Assembly: GCF_033406955.1 (NCBI RefSeq)
Contig: NZ_CP137734.1
Location: 1,736,001 to 1,800,000 of the forward strand
Length of the DNA stretch: 64,000 nucleotides
Direction of reading: 5' to 3'
From: Streptomyces violaceoruber
Lineage (GTDB): Bacteria > Actinomycetota > Actinomycetes > Streptomycetales > Streptomycetaceae
Shown piece after piece: positions 46,788 through 54,913 of this stretch. Made by a program: the position numbers and the translations under genes. Positions within the stretch are counted from its first letter, which is position 1; each line of letters opens with the position of its first letter. Under the pieces are notes generated by a model that saw nothing but the letters and a program-made list of their open reading frames with translations, was not told the DNA's origin and did not search any database.

Positions 46788-48101
46788 ATGAAGCAGCGCG
46801 GCAGACACCGTCGGCGCAGACGGGGCAGGGCGCTGCGCGCGGCCCTGACCGGCGCCGCCCTCGCGCTGACCGGCGCCGCCACGCTGATCAGCGCCTCGCA
46901 GGCCACGGTCGCCGACGACCCCGGCGCCCTCAAGCCCCTCACCTCCGCCGCCGAGACCGACGCGCTGCGCCTGACCGAGCACCGGGTGCCGACGGCCTGG
47001 CTCGACCGGCTCTCCGCCGCGATGGGCGACCCGGTGGGCGTCGACACCGTCCTGGAGTCCGCCGACCACACCCTGCGCGACGCCGCCGACTGCACGGCCG
47101 GGGAGCGCGAGGCGCTGCCGGTCTCCCCCGCCGCCACCCGCGCCTACTGCTGGGACGAGGCCGACACCGACGGCTGGCGCCCCGGCGCGGTCACCACCTC
47201 CGGGGACGCCGACGAGGACGGCCGCTGGGGCGCCCACCGCGTCATCCTCTCCGCCTGGTCCCGCGACGACGGCACACCCCAGGGCGGCCTCGCCCGGGTC
47301 TCCTTCGTCGATGCCGACGACCCCGGCCGGCTCGGCTACGCCTCGGCGCTCCTCGCCGTCCCGGTCGACGGCGGCCACGACTACCGGGGGCTCGCCTCGC
47401 CCGTCACCGGCATGGTCTGGTACCAGGACAAGCTGCTGGTCACCACGGCCGCCGGGGACCGCGACGCGCTGTACGTGTACGACGTGGAGCGGGTCCAGCG
47501 GGCCACCACCGCGGCGGACGCCGTCGGGCGGGTGCCCGGCGGCTGGGCGGCGGGCGGCCACCGGTACGTACTGCCGGCCATCGCCTCCTACCGGCTGCCC
47601 GACACGGACGGCGCGGCGCGGCCCGCCGCGATCTCCCTGGACCGCGGCACCAGTCCCGACAGCCTGGTGGCCACGGAGCACGTGGCCGCGGACGGCGACC
47701 GGCCCACCCGGCTGTGGCGCTACGCGCTGCGCACGGCCACGGATCCCGACCGCACCGGACTGCCCGCCACGGACCCCTCCGGCCGGGTGGACGCCGTCGA
47801 GGCGTACGAGACGGGGGCGGCCGAGGTCGGGGGCGTGCTGTCGCACCGGCCGCCCGGCGCGACCCGGTCCGACTGGTACCTGGGACGCGCGGCCGGCGGG
47901 CAGGAGGGGCGCGGGACGCTGTGGCGCCAGGACACGGAGGGCGCCCGGGCCGCGGAGTGCGGCGCGGACCGCTCGCAGCAGTGCTGGAGCGGACCGGCGG
48001 GCTCGATGTCGTACTGGGAGCGGACCGGTGAGGTCTGGTCCCAGTCGGGCCGCATGCTGTTCGCGCTGCCGCTGACGTCGATCGAGGACGCGCTCGACTG
48101 A
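46788..48101 (+). CDS. Secreted protein of unknown function
   Basis: The 437-residue protein has a very basic N-region (MKQRGRHRRRRRGR), a hydrophobic core and a cleavage site near ISASQA-TVA. The mature part looks beta-rich and modular, with VEAYETGAAEVGGVLSHRPPG near the end and paired cysteines (DCTAGERE, AYCWDEAD, AECGADRSQQCW). I recall similar streptomycete secreted proteins without a named function. GGAGG stands 4-5 nt before the ATG. It might be a propeller, but this is a guess. Confidence 0.82.
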   Translation: MKQRGRHRRRRRGRALRAALTGAALALTGAATLISASQATVADDPGALKPLTSAAETDALRLTEHRVPTAWLDRLSAAMGDPVGVDTVLESADHTLRDAADCTAGEREALPVSPAATRAYCWDEADTDGWRPGAVTTSGDADEDGRWGAHRVILSAWSRDDGTPQGGLARVSFVDADDPGRLGYASALLAVPVDGGHDYRGLASPVTGMVWYQDKLLVTTAAGDRDALYVYDVERVQRATTAADAVGRVPGGWAAGGHRYVLPAIASYRLPDTDGAARPAAISLDRGTSPDSLVATEHVAADGDRPTRLWRYALRTATDPDRTGLPATDPSGRVDAVEAYETGAAEVGGVLSHRPPGATRSDWYLGRAAGGQEGRGTLWRQDTEGARAAECGADRSQQCWSGPAGSMSYWERTGEVWSQSGRMLFALPLTSIEDALD

Positions 48102-48177
48102 GGCGCCGTCGCGGCGCCACCCGGTCGCACGGAGCGGGGATCGACAGATCCGCGGAGCGGATGATTCCCTGACCGGC

Positions 48178-48750
48178 ATGACCAACATCGCCGTGACCAC
48201 CTGGTCCCTGGAGCAGACGGCGCCCACCGATCTGCTGCCGGCCGCCGCACCGGAGGGGGACGTCCGGATCGTCCGCGCCGAGGTGCCCTCCCCCGAGTTC
48301 AGCCGTTTCCTGTACGCCTCGGTCGGCGGCGACATCCGCTGGACGGACCGGCTCGGCTGGAGCCACGCGCGGTGGCGGGAGCACCTGGAGCGGCCGGGCG
48401 TGGAGACCTGGGTCGCGTACGACCGCGGCACGCCCGCCGGGTACGTGGAGCTGACGCCCGGCGACGACGGGGTCGTGGAGATCGAGTACTTCGGCCTGAT
48501 CCCGGCCTTCCGCGGCCGGCTCATCGGCGGCCACCTCCTCTCGTACGGCGCCGCCCGCGCCTGGGACCTGGCGGAGCGCTGGCCGGGGCTGGCGACCACC
48601 AAGCGGGTGTGGCTGCACACGTGCAGCAAGGACGGCGCGTACGCCATGGACAACTACCAGCGCCGCGGCTTCCGGCTGTTCGACACCAAGGTGGAGGAGG
48701 AGGCGGACGTGGCCACTCCGGGGCCGTGGCCCGGGGCTTTCCCCTCCTGA
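48178..48750 (+). CDS. GNAT-family N-acetyltransferase
   Basis: The 190-residue protein shows the GNAT core: GYVELTPGDDGVVEIEYFGLIPAFRGRLIGGHLLSYG, with beta4 and the acetyl-CoA loop RGRLIGG. It ends with VWLHTCSKDGAYAMDNYQRRGF, the conserved N-Y-x-x-x-G-F of beta5-alpha4. It probably acetylates a small amine or a peptide N-terminus. It stands alone, 76 bp after the secreted protein gene, and a 15-bp hairpin lies 60 bp downstream. Confidence 0.9.
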   Translation: MTNIAVTTWSLEQTAPTDLLPAAAPEGDVRIVRAEVPSPEFSRFLYASVGGDIRWTDRLGWSHARWREHLERPGVETWVAYDRGTPAGYVELTPGDDGVVEIEYFGLIPAFRGRLIGGHLLSYGAARAWDLAERWPGLATTKRVWLHTCSKDGAYAMDNYQRRGFRLFDTKVEEEADVATPGPWPGAFPS

Positions 48751-48811
48751 CCTGCGCCGACACGTCTGTTTTCGGCCGTCCGGCCGAGCGCTCACCGCAC
48801 GTGTGACCCAC

Positions 48812-48846
48812 GACACCCTTGTCTCGCTCCACGAGACAAGGGTGTC
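48812..48846. terminator. Perfect 15-bp inverted repeat upstream of the sulfur operon
   Basis: GACACCCTTGTCTCG (48812-48826) and CGAGACAAGGGTGTC (48832-48846) pair perfectly around a 5-nt loop. It may be the terminator of the acetyltransferase gene and insulate the cys promoter, or be a regulator site directly upstream of that promoter. Confidence 0.6.
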
Positions 48847-48850
48847 CACA

Positions 48851-48878
48851 TTTTGGATTAAGCTGGACCAGCTACAGA
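48851..48878 (+). promoter_or_regulatory. Sulfur operon promoter with palindromic operator
   Basis: TTTTGG (48851-48856) and TACAGA (48873-48878) are candidate -35 and -10 boxes with a 16-bp spacer. AGCTGGACCAGCT (48861-48873), a perfect palindrome with a single central base, fills the spacer and touches the -10, the place for a repressor. A start near 48885 would put the leader peptide ATG shortly after. Confidence 0.45.
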
Positions 48879-48899
48879 TCGCCGTGCCACGCTTCCGTC

Positions 48900-48983
48900 A
48901 TGCCTGGAACTGGAATTGCCTTGGTGAGTCGGCGGCACGTCGACCTCGGCCGCATGTCCAGCGCCATCTGTCCGGGCCGCTGA
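48900..48983 (+). CDS. Putative leader peptide (cysteine-type) upstream of sulfite reductase
   Basis: The 27-codon ORF starts at ATG, contains SRRHVDLGRMSSAICPGR at its end, and stops at TGA 150 bp before the sulfite reductase ATG. The C-terminal SSAICPGR motif is conserved in actinobacterial leader peptides found in front of sulfur-assimilation genes. One cysteine codon lies just before the end. In mycobacteria, cysteine-dependent attenuation by short upstream ORFs has been shown. The same is inferred here: low cysteine would slow the ribosome at this codon and raise downstream expression. A GTG at 48924 is an alternative start. Confidence 0.8.
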   Translation: MPGTGIALVSRRHVDLGRMSSAICPGR

Positions 48984-49133
48984 GAGCACCCTCCAGCACC
49001 TCCGGATTCCCCGCATTCACCTCGCTCCCGCGCAATGACGCGCACGCGTGTCTCACGTATGCCCACGTAGTGCCATGCGCCATGCGCGCAGGTCAGAGCC
49101 GTTTCCACCTGTCTCCAAAGGACGTGTCACACC

Positions 49134-50831
49134 ATGGCCGCCACTCCGCCGAAGCCCGCTGCCGCGACCCCGCGCCGCAAGGTGAGCCGTCACCGCGGCG
49201 AGGGCCAGTGGGCGGCCGGGCACTTCACCCCGCTCAACGGCAACGAGCAGACCAAGAAGGACGACGACGGTCTCAACGTTCGGACACGTATTGAGACGAT
49301 CTACTCCAAGCGCGGCTTCGACTCGATCGACCCCGGCGACCTGCGCGGCCGTATGCGCTGGTGGGGGCTGTACACCCAGCGTCGCCAGGGCATCGACGGC
49401 GGCAAGACGGCGATCCTCGAGCCGGAGGAGCTGGACGACCGCTACTTCATGCTCCGCGTCCGCATCGACGGCGGCGCCCTGACCACGGCTCAGCTGCGTG
49501 TCGTCGGCGAGATCTCGCAGGAGTTCGCGCGCGGCACGGCCGACATCACCGACCGGCAGAACGTCCAGTACCACTGGATCCGGATCGAGGACGTGCCGGA
49601 GATCTGGAACCGCCTGGAGGGCGTCGGCCTGTCCACGGTGACCGCCTGCGGTGACACGCCCCGCGTGATGATCGCCTCCCCCGTGGCGGGCATCGCCGAG
49701 GACGAGATCATCGACGGCACACCGGCGCTGGAGGAGATGAAGCGCCGGGTCCTGAACAACCCGGCGTACTCGAACCTCCCCCGCAAGTTCAAGACCGCGA
49801 TCTCCGGGTCGCCGGTGCAGGACGTCGTGCACGAGATCAACGACGTGGCCTTCGTCGGGGTCGAGCACCCCGAGCACGGTCCGGGCTTCGACCTGTGGGT
49901 GGGCGGCGGGCTGTCCACCAACCCCAAGCTGGGCGTGCGGCTGAACGCCTGGGTGCCGATCGACGACGTGCCCGACGTCTACGAGGGCGTCATCTCCATC
50001 TTCCGCGACTACGGCTACCGGCGGCTGCGCAACCGCGCCCGCCTGAAGTTCCTGGTCGCCGACTGGGGCGCGGAGAAGTTCCGTCAGGTGCTGGAGGACG
50101 AGTACCTGAAGCGGAAGCTGACCGACGGGCCGGCACCCGCCGAGCCCAGCAGCCGCTGGCGCGACCACATCGGTGTGCACCGCCAGAAGGACGGCCGCTA
50201 CTACGTCGGCTTCGCCCCGCGCGTGGGCCGCGTCGACGGCACCATCCTGACCAAGGTCGCCGACCTGGCGGAGGCGCACGGCTCGGGCCGGGTGCGCACC
50301 ACGGTCGAGCAGAAGATGATCGTCCTCGACGTCGAGGAGGGGCGCGTCGACTCGCTGGTGGAGTCACTGGAGGCGCTGGACCTCAGCGCCAGGCCCTCCA
50401 CCTTCCGGCGCGGCACCATGGCCTGCACGGGCATCGAGTTCTGCAAGCTCGCCATCGTCGAGACCAAGGCGCGCGGCGCCTCGCTCATCGACGAGCTGGA
50501 GCGCCGCCTCCCCGACTTCGACGAGCCCCTCACCATCAATCTCAACGGCTGCCCGAACGCCTGCGCCCGCATCCAGACCGCGGACATCGGTCTCAAGGGC
50601 CAGCTCATGCTCGACGAGCACGGCGAGCAGGTCGAGGGCTACCAGGTGCACCTGGGCGGCGCCCTCGGCCTGGAGGCCGGCTTCGGGCGCAAGGTGCGCG
50701 GCCTGAAGGTCACCGCCCAGGAACTGCCGGACTACGTGGAGCGCGTCCTCAAGCGCTTCCAGGCCGAACGCGAGGACGGCGAGCGCTTCGCCGCCTGGGC
50801 GGCCCGGGCCTCCGAGGAGGCCCTGTCGTGA
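49134..50831 (+). CDS. Ferredoxin-dependent sulfite (or nitrite) reductase
   Basis: The 565-residue enzyme reduces sulfite to sulfide with six electrons from ferredoxin. It has the siroheme/4Fe-4S ligands Cys431-x5-Cys437 (CTGIEFC) and Cys473-x3-Cys477 (CPNAC). Two ferrodoxin-like halves repeat the fold. The Tyr in RMRWWGLYTQR and Cys in TVTACGD match the crosslinked Tyr-Cys pair of mycobacterial NirA-type sulfite reductases. AAAGGA lies upstream of the ATG. Context with cysH, cysC, cysD and cysN makes sulfite the likely substrate. Confidence 0.94.
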   Translation: MAATPPKPAAATPRRKVSRHRGEGQWAAGHFTPLNGNEQTKKDDDGLNVRTRIETIYSKRGFDSIDPGDLRGRMRWWGLYTQRRQGIDGGKTAILEPEELDDRYFMLRVRIDGGALTTAQLRVVGEISQEFARGTADITDRQNVQYHWIRIEDVPEIWNRLEGVGLSTVTACGDTPRVMIASPVAGIAEDEIIDGTPALEEMKRRVLNNPAYSNLPRKFKTAISGSPVQDVVHEINDVAFVGVEHPEHGPGFDLWVGGGLSTNPKLGVRLNAWVPIDDVPDVYEGVISIFRDYGYRRLRNRARLKFLVADWGAEKFRQVLEDEYLKRKLTDGPAPAEPSSRWRDHIGVHRQKDGRYYVGFAPRVGRVDGTILTKVADLAEAHGSGRVRTTVEQKMIVLDVEEGRVDSLVESLEALDLSARPSTFRRGTMACTGIEFCKLAIVETKARGASLIDELERRLPDFDEPLTINLNGCPNACARIQTADIGLKGQLMLDEHGEQVEGYQVHLGGALGLEAGFGRKVRGLKVTAQELPDYVERVLKRFQAEREDGERFAAWAARASEEALS

Positions 50832-51007
50832 GCGAGCGCGCCGCGCCCTTCTACTGCCCCTACTGCGGCGACGAGGACCTGCGTCCCGGCGAGCAGGGTC
50901 ACGGCGCCTGGGAATGCGGGGCGTGCAACCGCGCATTCCAGTTGAAGTTCCTCGGGCTCCTCGCCCGGGGTCTTCAGCCCAACTCCACTGGAGGGGAACC
51001 GATATGA
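50828..51007 (+). CDS. Small zinc-ribbon protein of the sulfur operon
   Basis: The 59-residue protein has two CxxC pairs (CPYCGDEDL and CGACNRAFQ), a zinc ribbon. It overlaps sulfite reductase and cysH by 4 bp on each side (GTGA, ATGA), so it is always made with them. Counterparts sit between sulfite reductase and cysH in other streptomycetes. The role is unknown; it may help metal or cluster delivery or electron transfer. Confidence 0.85.
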   Translation: MSERAAPFYCPYCGDEDLRPGEQGHGAWECGACNRAFQLKFLGLLARGLQPNSTGGEPI

Positions 51008-51714
51008 CGGCGGTTCAGGAAGAGCGTACGACCGAGGAACTCAAGGCGCTGGCCGAGCGGGCGGGCCGCGAGCTGGAGGACGCCACGGCGCTGGAAATCC
51101 TCCGGTGGGCGGCCGAGACCTTCGGCGACCGGTTCTGCGTGACCTCCTCCATGGAGGACGCGGTCGTCGCCCATCTCGCCTCCCGCGCCCTGCCCGGCGT
51201 GGACGTGGTGTTCCTCGACACCGGCTACCACTTCCCGGAGACCATCGGCACCCGCGACGCGGTCGAGGCCGTGATGGACGTGAACGTCATCACGCTCACC
51301 CCGCGCCAGACGGTCGCCGAGCAGGACGCCGAGTACGGCCCGAAGCTGCACGACCGCGACCCCGACCTGTGCTGCGCGCTGCGCAAGGTGAAGCCGCTGG
51401 AGGAGGGGCTGGCCGGCTACCGGGCCTGGGCGACCGGGCTGCGCCGCGACGAGTCCGAGACCCGGGCGAACACGCCGGTCGTGGGCTGGGACGAGAAGCG
51501 GGGCAAGGTGAAGATCTCGCCCATCGCCAAGTGGTCACAGGAAGATGTGCAAACGTACGTCACCGAGCACGGCGTCCTCACGAACCCGCTGCTGACGGAC
51601 GGCTATGCCTCCGTGGGCTGCGCGCCCTGCACCCGTCGTGTGCTGGAGGGCGAGGACGCCCGCGCCGGACGCTGGGCGGGCCGCTCGAAGACCGAGTGCG
51701 GACTGCACGGCTGA
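51004..51714 (+). CDS. cysH: Adenylylsulfate (APS) reductase
   Basis: The 236-residue enzyme reduces APS to sulfite. It has the PP-loop region SSMEDAVVAHL, 4Fe-4S ligands Cys123-Cys124 and Cys206-x2-Cys209, and the catalytic Cys232 in ECGLHG at the C-terminus. The cluster cysteines mark an APS rather than PAPS reductase. That fits the later presence of both CysC and CysD/N. It overlaps the zinc-ribbon gene by ATGA. Confidence 0.94.
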   Translation: MTAVQEERTTEELKALAERAGRELEDATALEILRWAAETFGDRFCVTSSMEDAVVAHLASRALPGVDVVFLDTGYHFPETIGTRDAVEAVMDVNVITLTPRQTVAEQDAEYGPKLHDRDPDLCCALRKVKPLEEGLAGYRAWATGLRRDESETRANTPVVGWDEKRGKVKISPIAKWSQEDVQTYVTEHGVLTNPLLTDGYASVGCAPCTRRVLEGEDARAGRWAGRSKTECGLHG

Positions 51715-51715
51715 C

Positions 51716-51810
51716 ATGACGACGACCACCGGACCGACCACCACGGGACCGACGACCACCACGGGACCGGCCATCACCACGGGACCGGCCACCACCGGAC
51801 CACCGAGATC
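51716..51810 (+). repeat. Short tandem repeat between cysH and cysC
   Basis: A run of degenerate ACCACCGGGACCG-type units follows the cysH stop. If translated in the cysC frame from an ATG at 51716, it encodes Thr/Gly/Pro repeats (TTTTGPTTTGPTTTTGPA). It is low-complexity and lies before the preferred cysC start. Confidence 0.7.
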
Positions 51811-51823
51811 CAGGGAGAACCAC

Positions 51824-52360
51824 GTGACGACCGGAGCCACCGTCTGGCTCACGGGGCTGCCCAGCGCCGGCAAGACCACCATCGCCCGCGAGCTGGCCGA
51901 CCGCCTCCGTGAGGAGGGCCGGCCCGTCGAACTGCTCGACGGCGACGAGATCCGCGAGTTCCTCTCCGCGGGCCTCGGCTTCGACCGCGCGGACCGGCAC
52001 ACCAACGTGCAGCGCATCGGCTTCGTCGCCGAACTGCTCGCCCGCAACGGCGTCACGGCCCTGGTCCCGGTGATCGCGCCGTACGCGGACAGCCGCGACG
52101 CGGTGCGCGAGCGTCACGGGGCGAACGGCACGGCGTACGTCGAGGTGCACGTGGCCACGCCCGTCGAGGTGTGCTCGGTGCGCGACGTGAAGGGCCTGTA
52201 CGCCAAGCAGGCCGCGGGTGAGCTGACGGGGCTCACCGGGGTGGACGACCCGTACGAGGAGCCCGTCGCACCCGACCTGCGCATCGAGTCGCAGGACCAG
52301 ACCGTGCAGGAGTCCGCCGCGGCGGTCCACGCGCTGCTCACCGAAAGGGGACTGGCATGA
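51824..52360 (+). CDS. cysC: Adenylylsulfate kinase
   Basis: The 178-residue enzyme phosphorylates APS to PAPS. It has P-loop GLPSAGKTT (about residues 10-18), LLDGDEIREFLSAGLGF, the family PAPS site, and VKGLYAKQ near the end. The GTG at 51824 is preferred, with GGGAGA 6 nt upstream and a normal family length. A start at the ATG at 51716 would add a 36-residue Thr/Gly/Pro tail encoded by a tandem repeat. Downstream cysD overlaps by ATGA. Confidence 0.92.
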   Translation: MTTGATVWLTGLPSAGKTTIARELADRLREEGRPVELLDGDEIREFLSAGLGFDRADRHTNVQRIGFVAELLARNGVTALVPVIAPYADSRDAVRERHGANGTAYVEVHVATPVEVCSVRDVKGLYAKQAAGELTGLTGVDDPYEEPVAPDLRIESQDQTVQESAAAVHALLTERGLA

Positions 52361-53295
52361 CGACGACCGCCGAAGCGGCGCGCGAGGGTACGGCGGGCCC
52401 GTACGCCCTCTCCCACCTCGACGCCCTCGAATCGGAAGCCGTGCACATCTTCCGCGAGGTCGCGGGCGAGTTCGAGCGGCCGGTGATCCTCTTCTCCGGC
52501 GGCAAGGACTCGATCCTGATGCTCCACCTGGCGCTGAAGGCGTTCGCCCCGGCGGCCGTGCCGTTCTCCCTGCTGCACGTGGACACCGGACACAACTTCC
52601 CCGAGGTCCTCGACTACCGCGACCGCACGGTCGAGCGGCACGGGCTGCGGCTGCACGTGGCCTCCGTGCAGGACTACATCGACCGCGGGGTGCTCAAGGA
52701 GCGCCCGGACGGCACCCGCAACCCCCTCCAGACGCTGCCGCTGACCGAGAAGATCCAGGCGGAGAAGTTCGACGCGGTCTTCGGCGGCGGGCGCCGCGAC
52801 GAGGAGAAGGCCCGCGCCAAGGAGCGGGTGTTCTCGCTGCGCGACGAGTTCTCCCAGTGGGACCCGCGCCGCCAGCGCCCCGAGCTGTGGAACCTCTACA
52901 ACGGCCGGCACGCGCCCGGCGAGCACGTCCGCGTCTTCCCGCTCTCCAACTGGACCGAGCTGGACGTGTGGCAGTACATCGCCCGCGAGGGCATCGAGCT
53001 GCCGCAGATCTACTACGCCCACGAGCGCGAGGTCTTCGCCCGCTCCGGCATGTGGCTGACGGCCGGTGAGTGGGGCGGCCCGAAGGACGGCGAGACCATC
53101 GAGAAGCGGCGGGTCCGCTACCGCACCGTCGGCGACATGTCCTGCACCGGCGCCGTCGACTCGGACGCCGACAGCATCGAGAAGGTCATCGCCGAGATCG
53201 CCGTCACCCGGCTCACCGAACGCGGCGCCACCCGCGCCGACGACAAGATGTCCGAGGCCGCGATGGAAGACCGCAAGCGCGAGGGGTACTTCTAG
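52357..53295 (+). CDS. cysD: Sulfate adenylyltransferase subunit 2
   Basis: The 312-residue ATP sulfurylase small subunit makes APS from sulfate and ATP. It has the PP-loop SGGKDSILML near residue 50, VFGGGRRDEEKARAKER (about 145-161) and the C-terminal MSCTGAVDSDADSIEK, all typical. AAGGGGACTGGC precedes the ATG, which overlaps the cysC stop. It partners with the GTPase CysN encoded next (3-bp gap). Confidence 0.95.
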   Translation: MTTTAEAAREGTAGPYALSHLDALESEAVHIFREVAGEFERPVILFSGGKDSILMLHLALKAFAPAAVPFSLLHVDTGHNFPEVLDYRDRTVERHGLRLHVASVQDYIDRGVLKERPDGTRNPLQTLPLTEKIQAEKFDAVFGGGRRDEEKARAKERVFSLRDEFSQWDPRRQRPELWNLYNGRHAPGEHVRVFPLSNWTELDVWQYIAREGIELPQIYYAHEREVFARSGMWLTAGEWGGPKDGETIEKRRVRYRTVGDMSCTGAVDSDADSIEKVIAEIAVTRLTERGATRADDKMSEAAMEDRKREGYF

Positions 53296-53297
53296 AC

Positions 53298-54653
53298 ATG
53301 ACCAGCACCACTGAACCCGTCGAGCCGCTGTCGGTCTGGCAGCTGTCGGAGACGACCCTGCTGCGGTTCGCCACCGCGGGCTCGGTCGACGACGGCAAGT
53401 CCACGCTGGTCGGCCGCCTGCTGCACGACTCCAAGTCGGTCCTCACCGACCAGCTGGAGGCCGTCGAACGGGCCTCCGCGAGCCGCGGCCAGGACGTCCC
53501 GGACCTCGCGCTGCTCACCGACGGCCTCAGGGCCGAGCGCGAGCAGGGCATCACCATCGACGTGGCCTACCGCTACTTCGCCACCCCGCGCCGCCGGTTC
53601 ATCCTGGCCGACACCCCGGGGCACGTGCAGTACACGCGGAACATGGTCACGGGTGCCTCCACGGCCGAGCTGACGGTGATCCTCGTCGACGCCCGCAACG
53701 GCGTCGTCGAGCAGACCCGCCGGCACGCCGCGATCGCCGCCCTGCTGCGCGTCCCGCACGTCGTCCTCGCCGTCAACAAGATGGACCTGGTCGACTACCA
53801 GGAGTCCGTGTTCGCGGCGATCGCCGAGGAGTTCACGGCGTACGCCACCGAGCTGGGCGTCCCGGAGGTCACCGCGATCCCCATCTCGGCCCTGGAGGGC
53901 GACAACGTGGTGGAGGCGTCGGCGGTCATGGACTGGTACGGCGGCCCGACGGTGCTGGAACACCTGGAGACCGTCCCGGTCAGCCACGACCTGGCGCACT
54001 GCCACGCCCGGCTGCCGGTGCAGTACGTGATCCGGCCGCAGACCGCCGAGCACCCCGACTACCGCGGCTACGCGGGACAGATCGCCGCCGGCACCTTCCG
54101 GGTGGGCGACGAGGTCACCGTGCTGCCCTCGGGCCGCACCTCGAAGGTGTCCGCCATCGACGTGCTCGGCGAGCCGGTCGACGCCGCCTGGACGCCGCAG
54201 TCGGTGACGCTGCTCCTGGAGGACGACATCGACGTCTCGCGCGGCGACCTGATCGTGCCCAGCGAGGACGCGCCGGCCACCAGCCAGGACGTCGAGGCCA
54301 CCGTCTGCCACGTCGCCGACGCGCCGCTCACCGTGGGCCACCGGGTGCTCCTCAAGCACGGCACCCGCACCGTCAAGGCGATCGTCAAGGACATCCCGGC
54401 CCGGCTCACGCTGGACGACCTGTCGCTGCACCCGCACCCCGGGCAGCTGGTCGCCAACGACATCGGCCGCGTGAAGGTCCGCACCGCCGAGCCGCTGCCC
54501 GCCGACTCCTACGCCGACTCGCGGCGCACCGGCTCGTTCATCCTGATCGACCCCAGCGACGGCACCACGCTCACCGCCGGCATGGTGGGCGAGTCCTTCG
54601 CCGCGCCGGAGCCGGTCAAGGACGCGGCCGACGCCGACGGGTGGGACTTCTGA
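53298..54653 (+). CDS. cysN: Sulfate adenylyltransferase subunit 1 (GTPase)
   Basis: The 451-residue translation-factor-like GTPase couples GTP hydrolysis to APS synthesis by CysD. It has P-loop GSVDDGKST near residue 29, switch DTPGHVQYTRNM near 109 and NKMD near 164. The C-terminal EF-Tu-like domains 2 and 3 follow. No CysC domain is fused, in line with the separate cysC gene. Confidence 0.95.
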   Translation: MTSTTEPVEPLSVWQLSETTLLRFATAGSVDDGKSTLVGRLLHDSKSVLTDQLEAVERASASRGQDVPDLALLTDGLRAEREQGITIDVAYRYFATPRRRFILADTPGHVQYTRNMVTGASTAELTVILVDARNGVVEQTRRHAAIAALLRVPHVVLAVNKMDLVDYQESVFAAIAEEFTAYATELGVPEVTAIPISALEGDNVVEASAVMDWYGGPTVLEHLETVPVSHDLAHCHARLPVQYVIRPQTAEHPDYRGYAGQIAAGTFRVGDEVTVLPSGRTSKVSAIDVLGEPVDAAWTPQSVTLLLEDDIDVSRGDLIVPSEDAPATSQDVEATVCHVADAPLTVGHRVLLKHGTRTVKAIVKDIPARLTLDDLSLHPHPGQLVANDIGRVKVRTAEPLPADSYADSRRTGSFILIDPSDGTTLTAGMVGESFAAPEPVKDAADADGWDF

Positions 54654-54655
54654 GC

Positions 54656-54787
54656 ATGGGCTCCCCGGACTTCTACTCCACGTTCGCCAAGGAGGGCGGC
54701 CGCGTCGGCAGCGGCGCCCTGGGCTGGGGGTGCCCCCGAACGGAGTTTGGGGGAGGGCAGGGCGGAGTGGCGCGATGTGTGCGCTGA
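54656..54787 (+). CDS. Possible 43-residue ORF after cysN, interrupted by a repeat
   Basis: An ATG 3 bases after the cysN stop opens a frame that begins MGSPDFYSTFAKEGGRVG and ends near CVR. The first part has ordinary coding character, while the rest runs through the palindromic repeat at 54724-54758. It could be a small protein truncated or extended by the repeat, or simply non-coding. Confidence 0.3.
   Translation: MGSPDFYSTFAKEGGRVGSGALGWGCPRTEFGGGQGGVARCVR
54724..54758 (+). repeat. Palindromic streptomycete repeat element downstream of cysN
   Basis: TGGGGGTGCCCCC, then GAACGGAGTT, then TGGGGGAGGGC. This resembles the GGGGGTACC...GGGGGAGGG class of repeated element in Streptomyces chromosomes. 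It lies between cysN and the sulfonate transporter and could form a hairpin. Confidence 0.55.
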
Positions 54788-54913
54788 CGTACGCGCACCG
54801 CTCGCGCGCCCTCACCCCCCGCAGCCGAAGACCTGCCGACCTCCCGGCCACGACCTGAGACCTCGGACCAACCGACAGGCGTGCGTGCCGGACCAACGAG
54901 AGGAACCCCTCCC

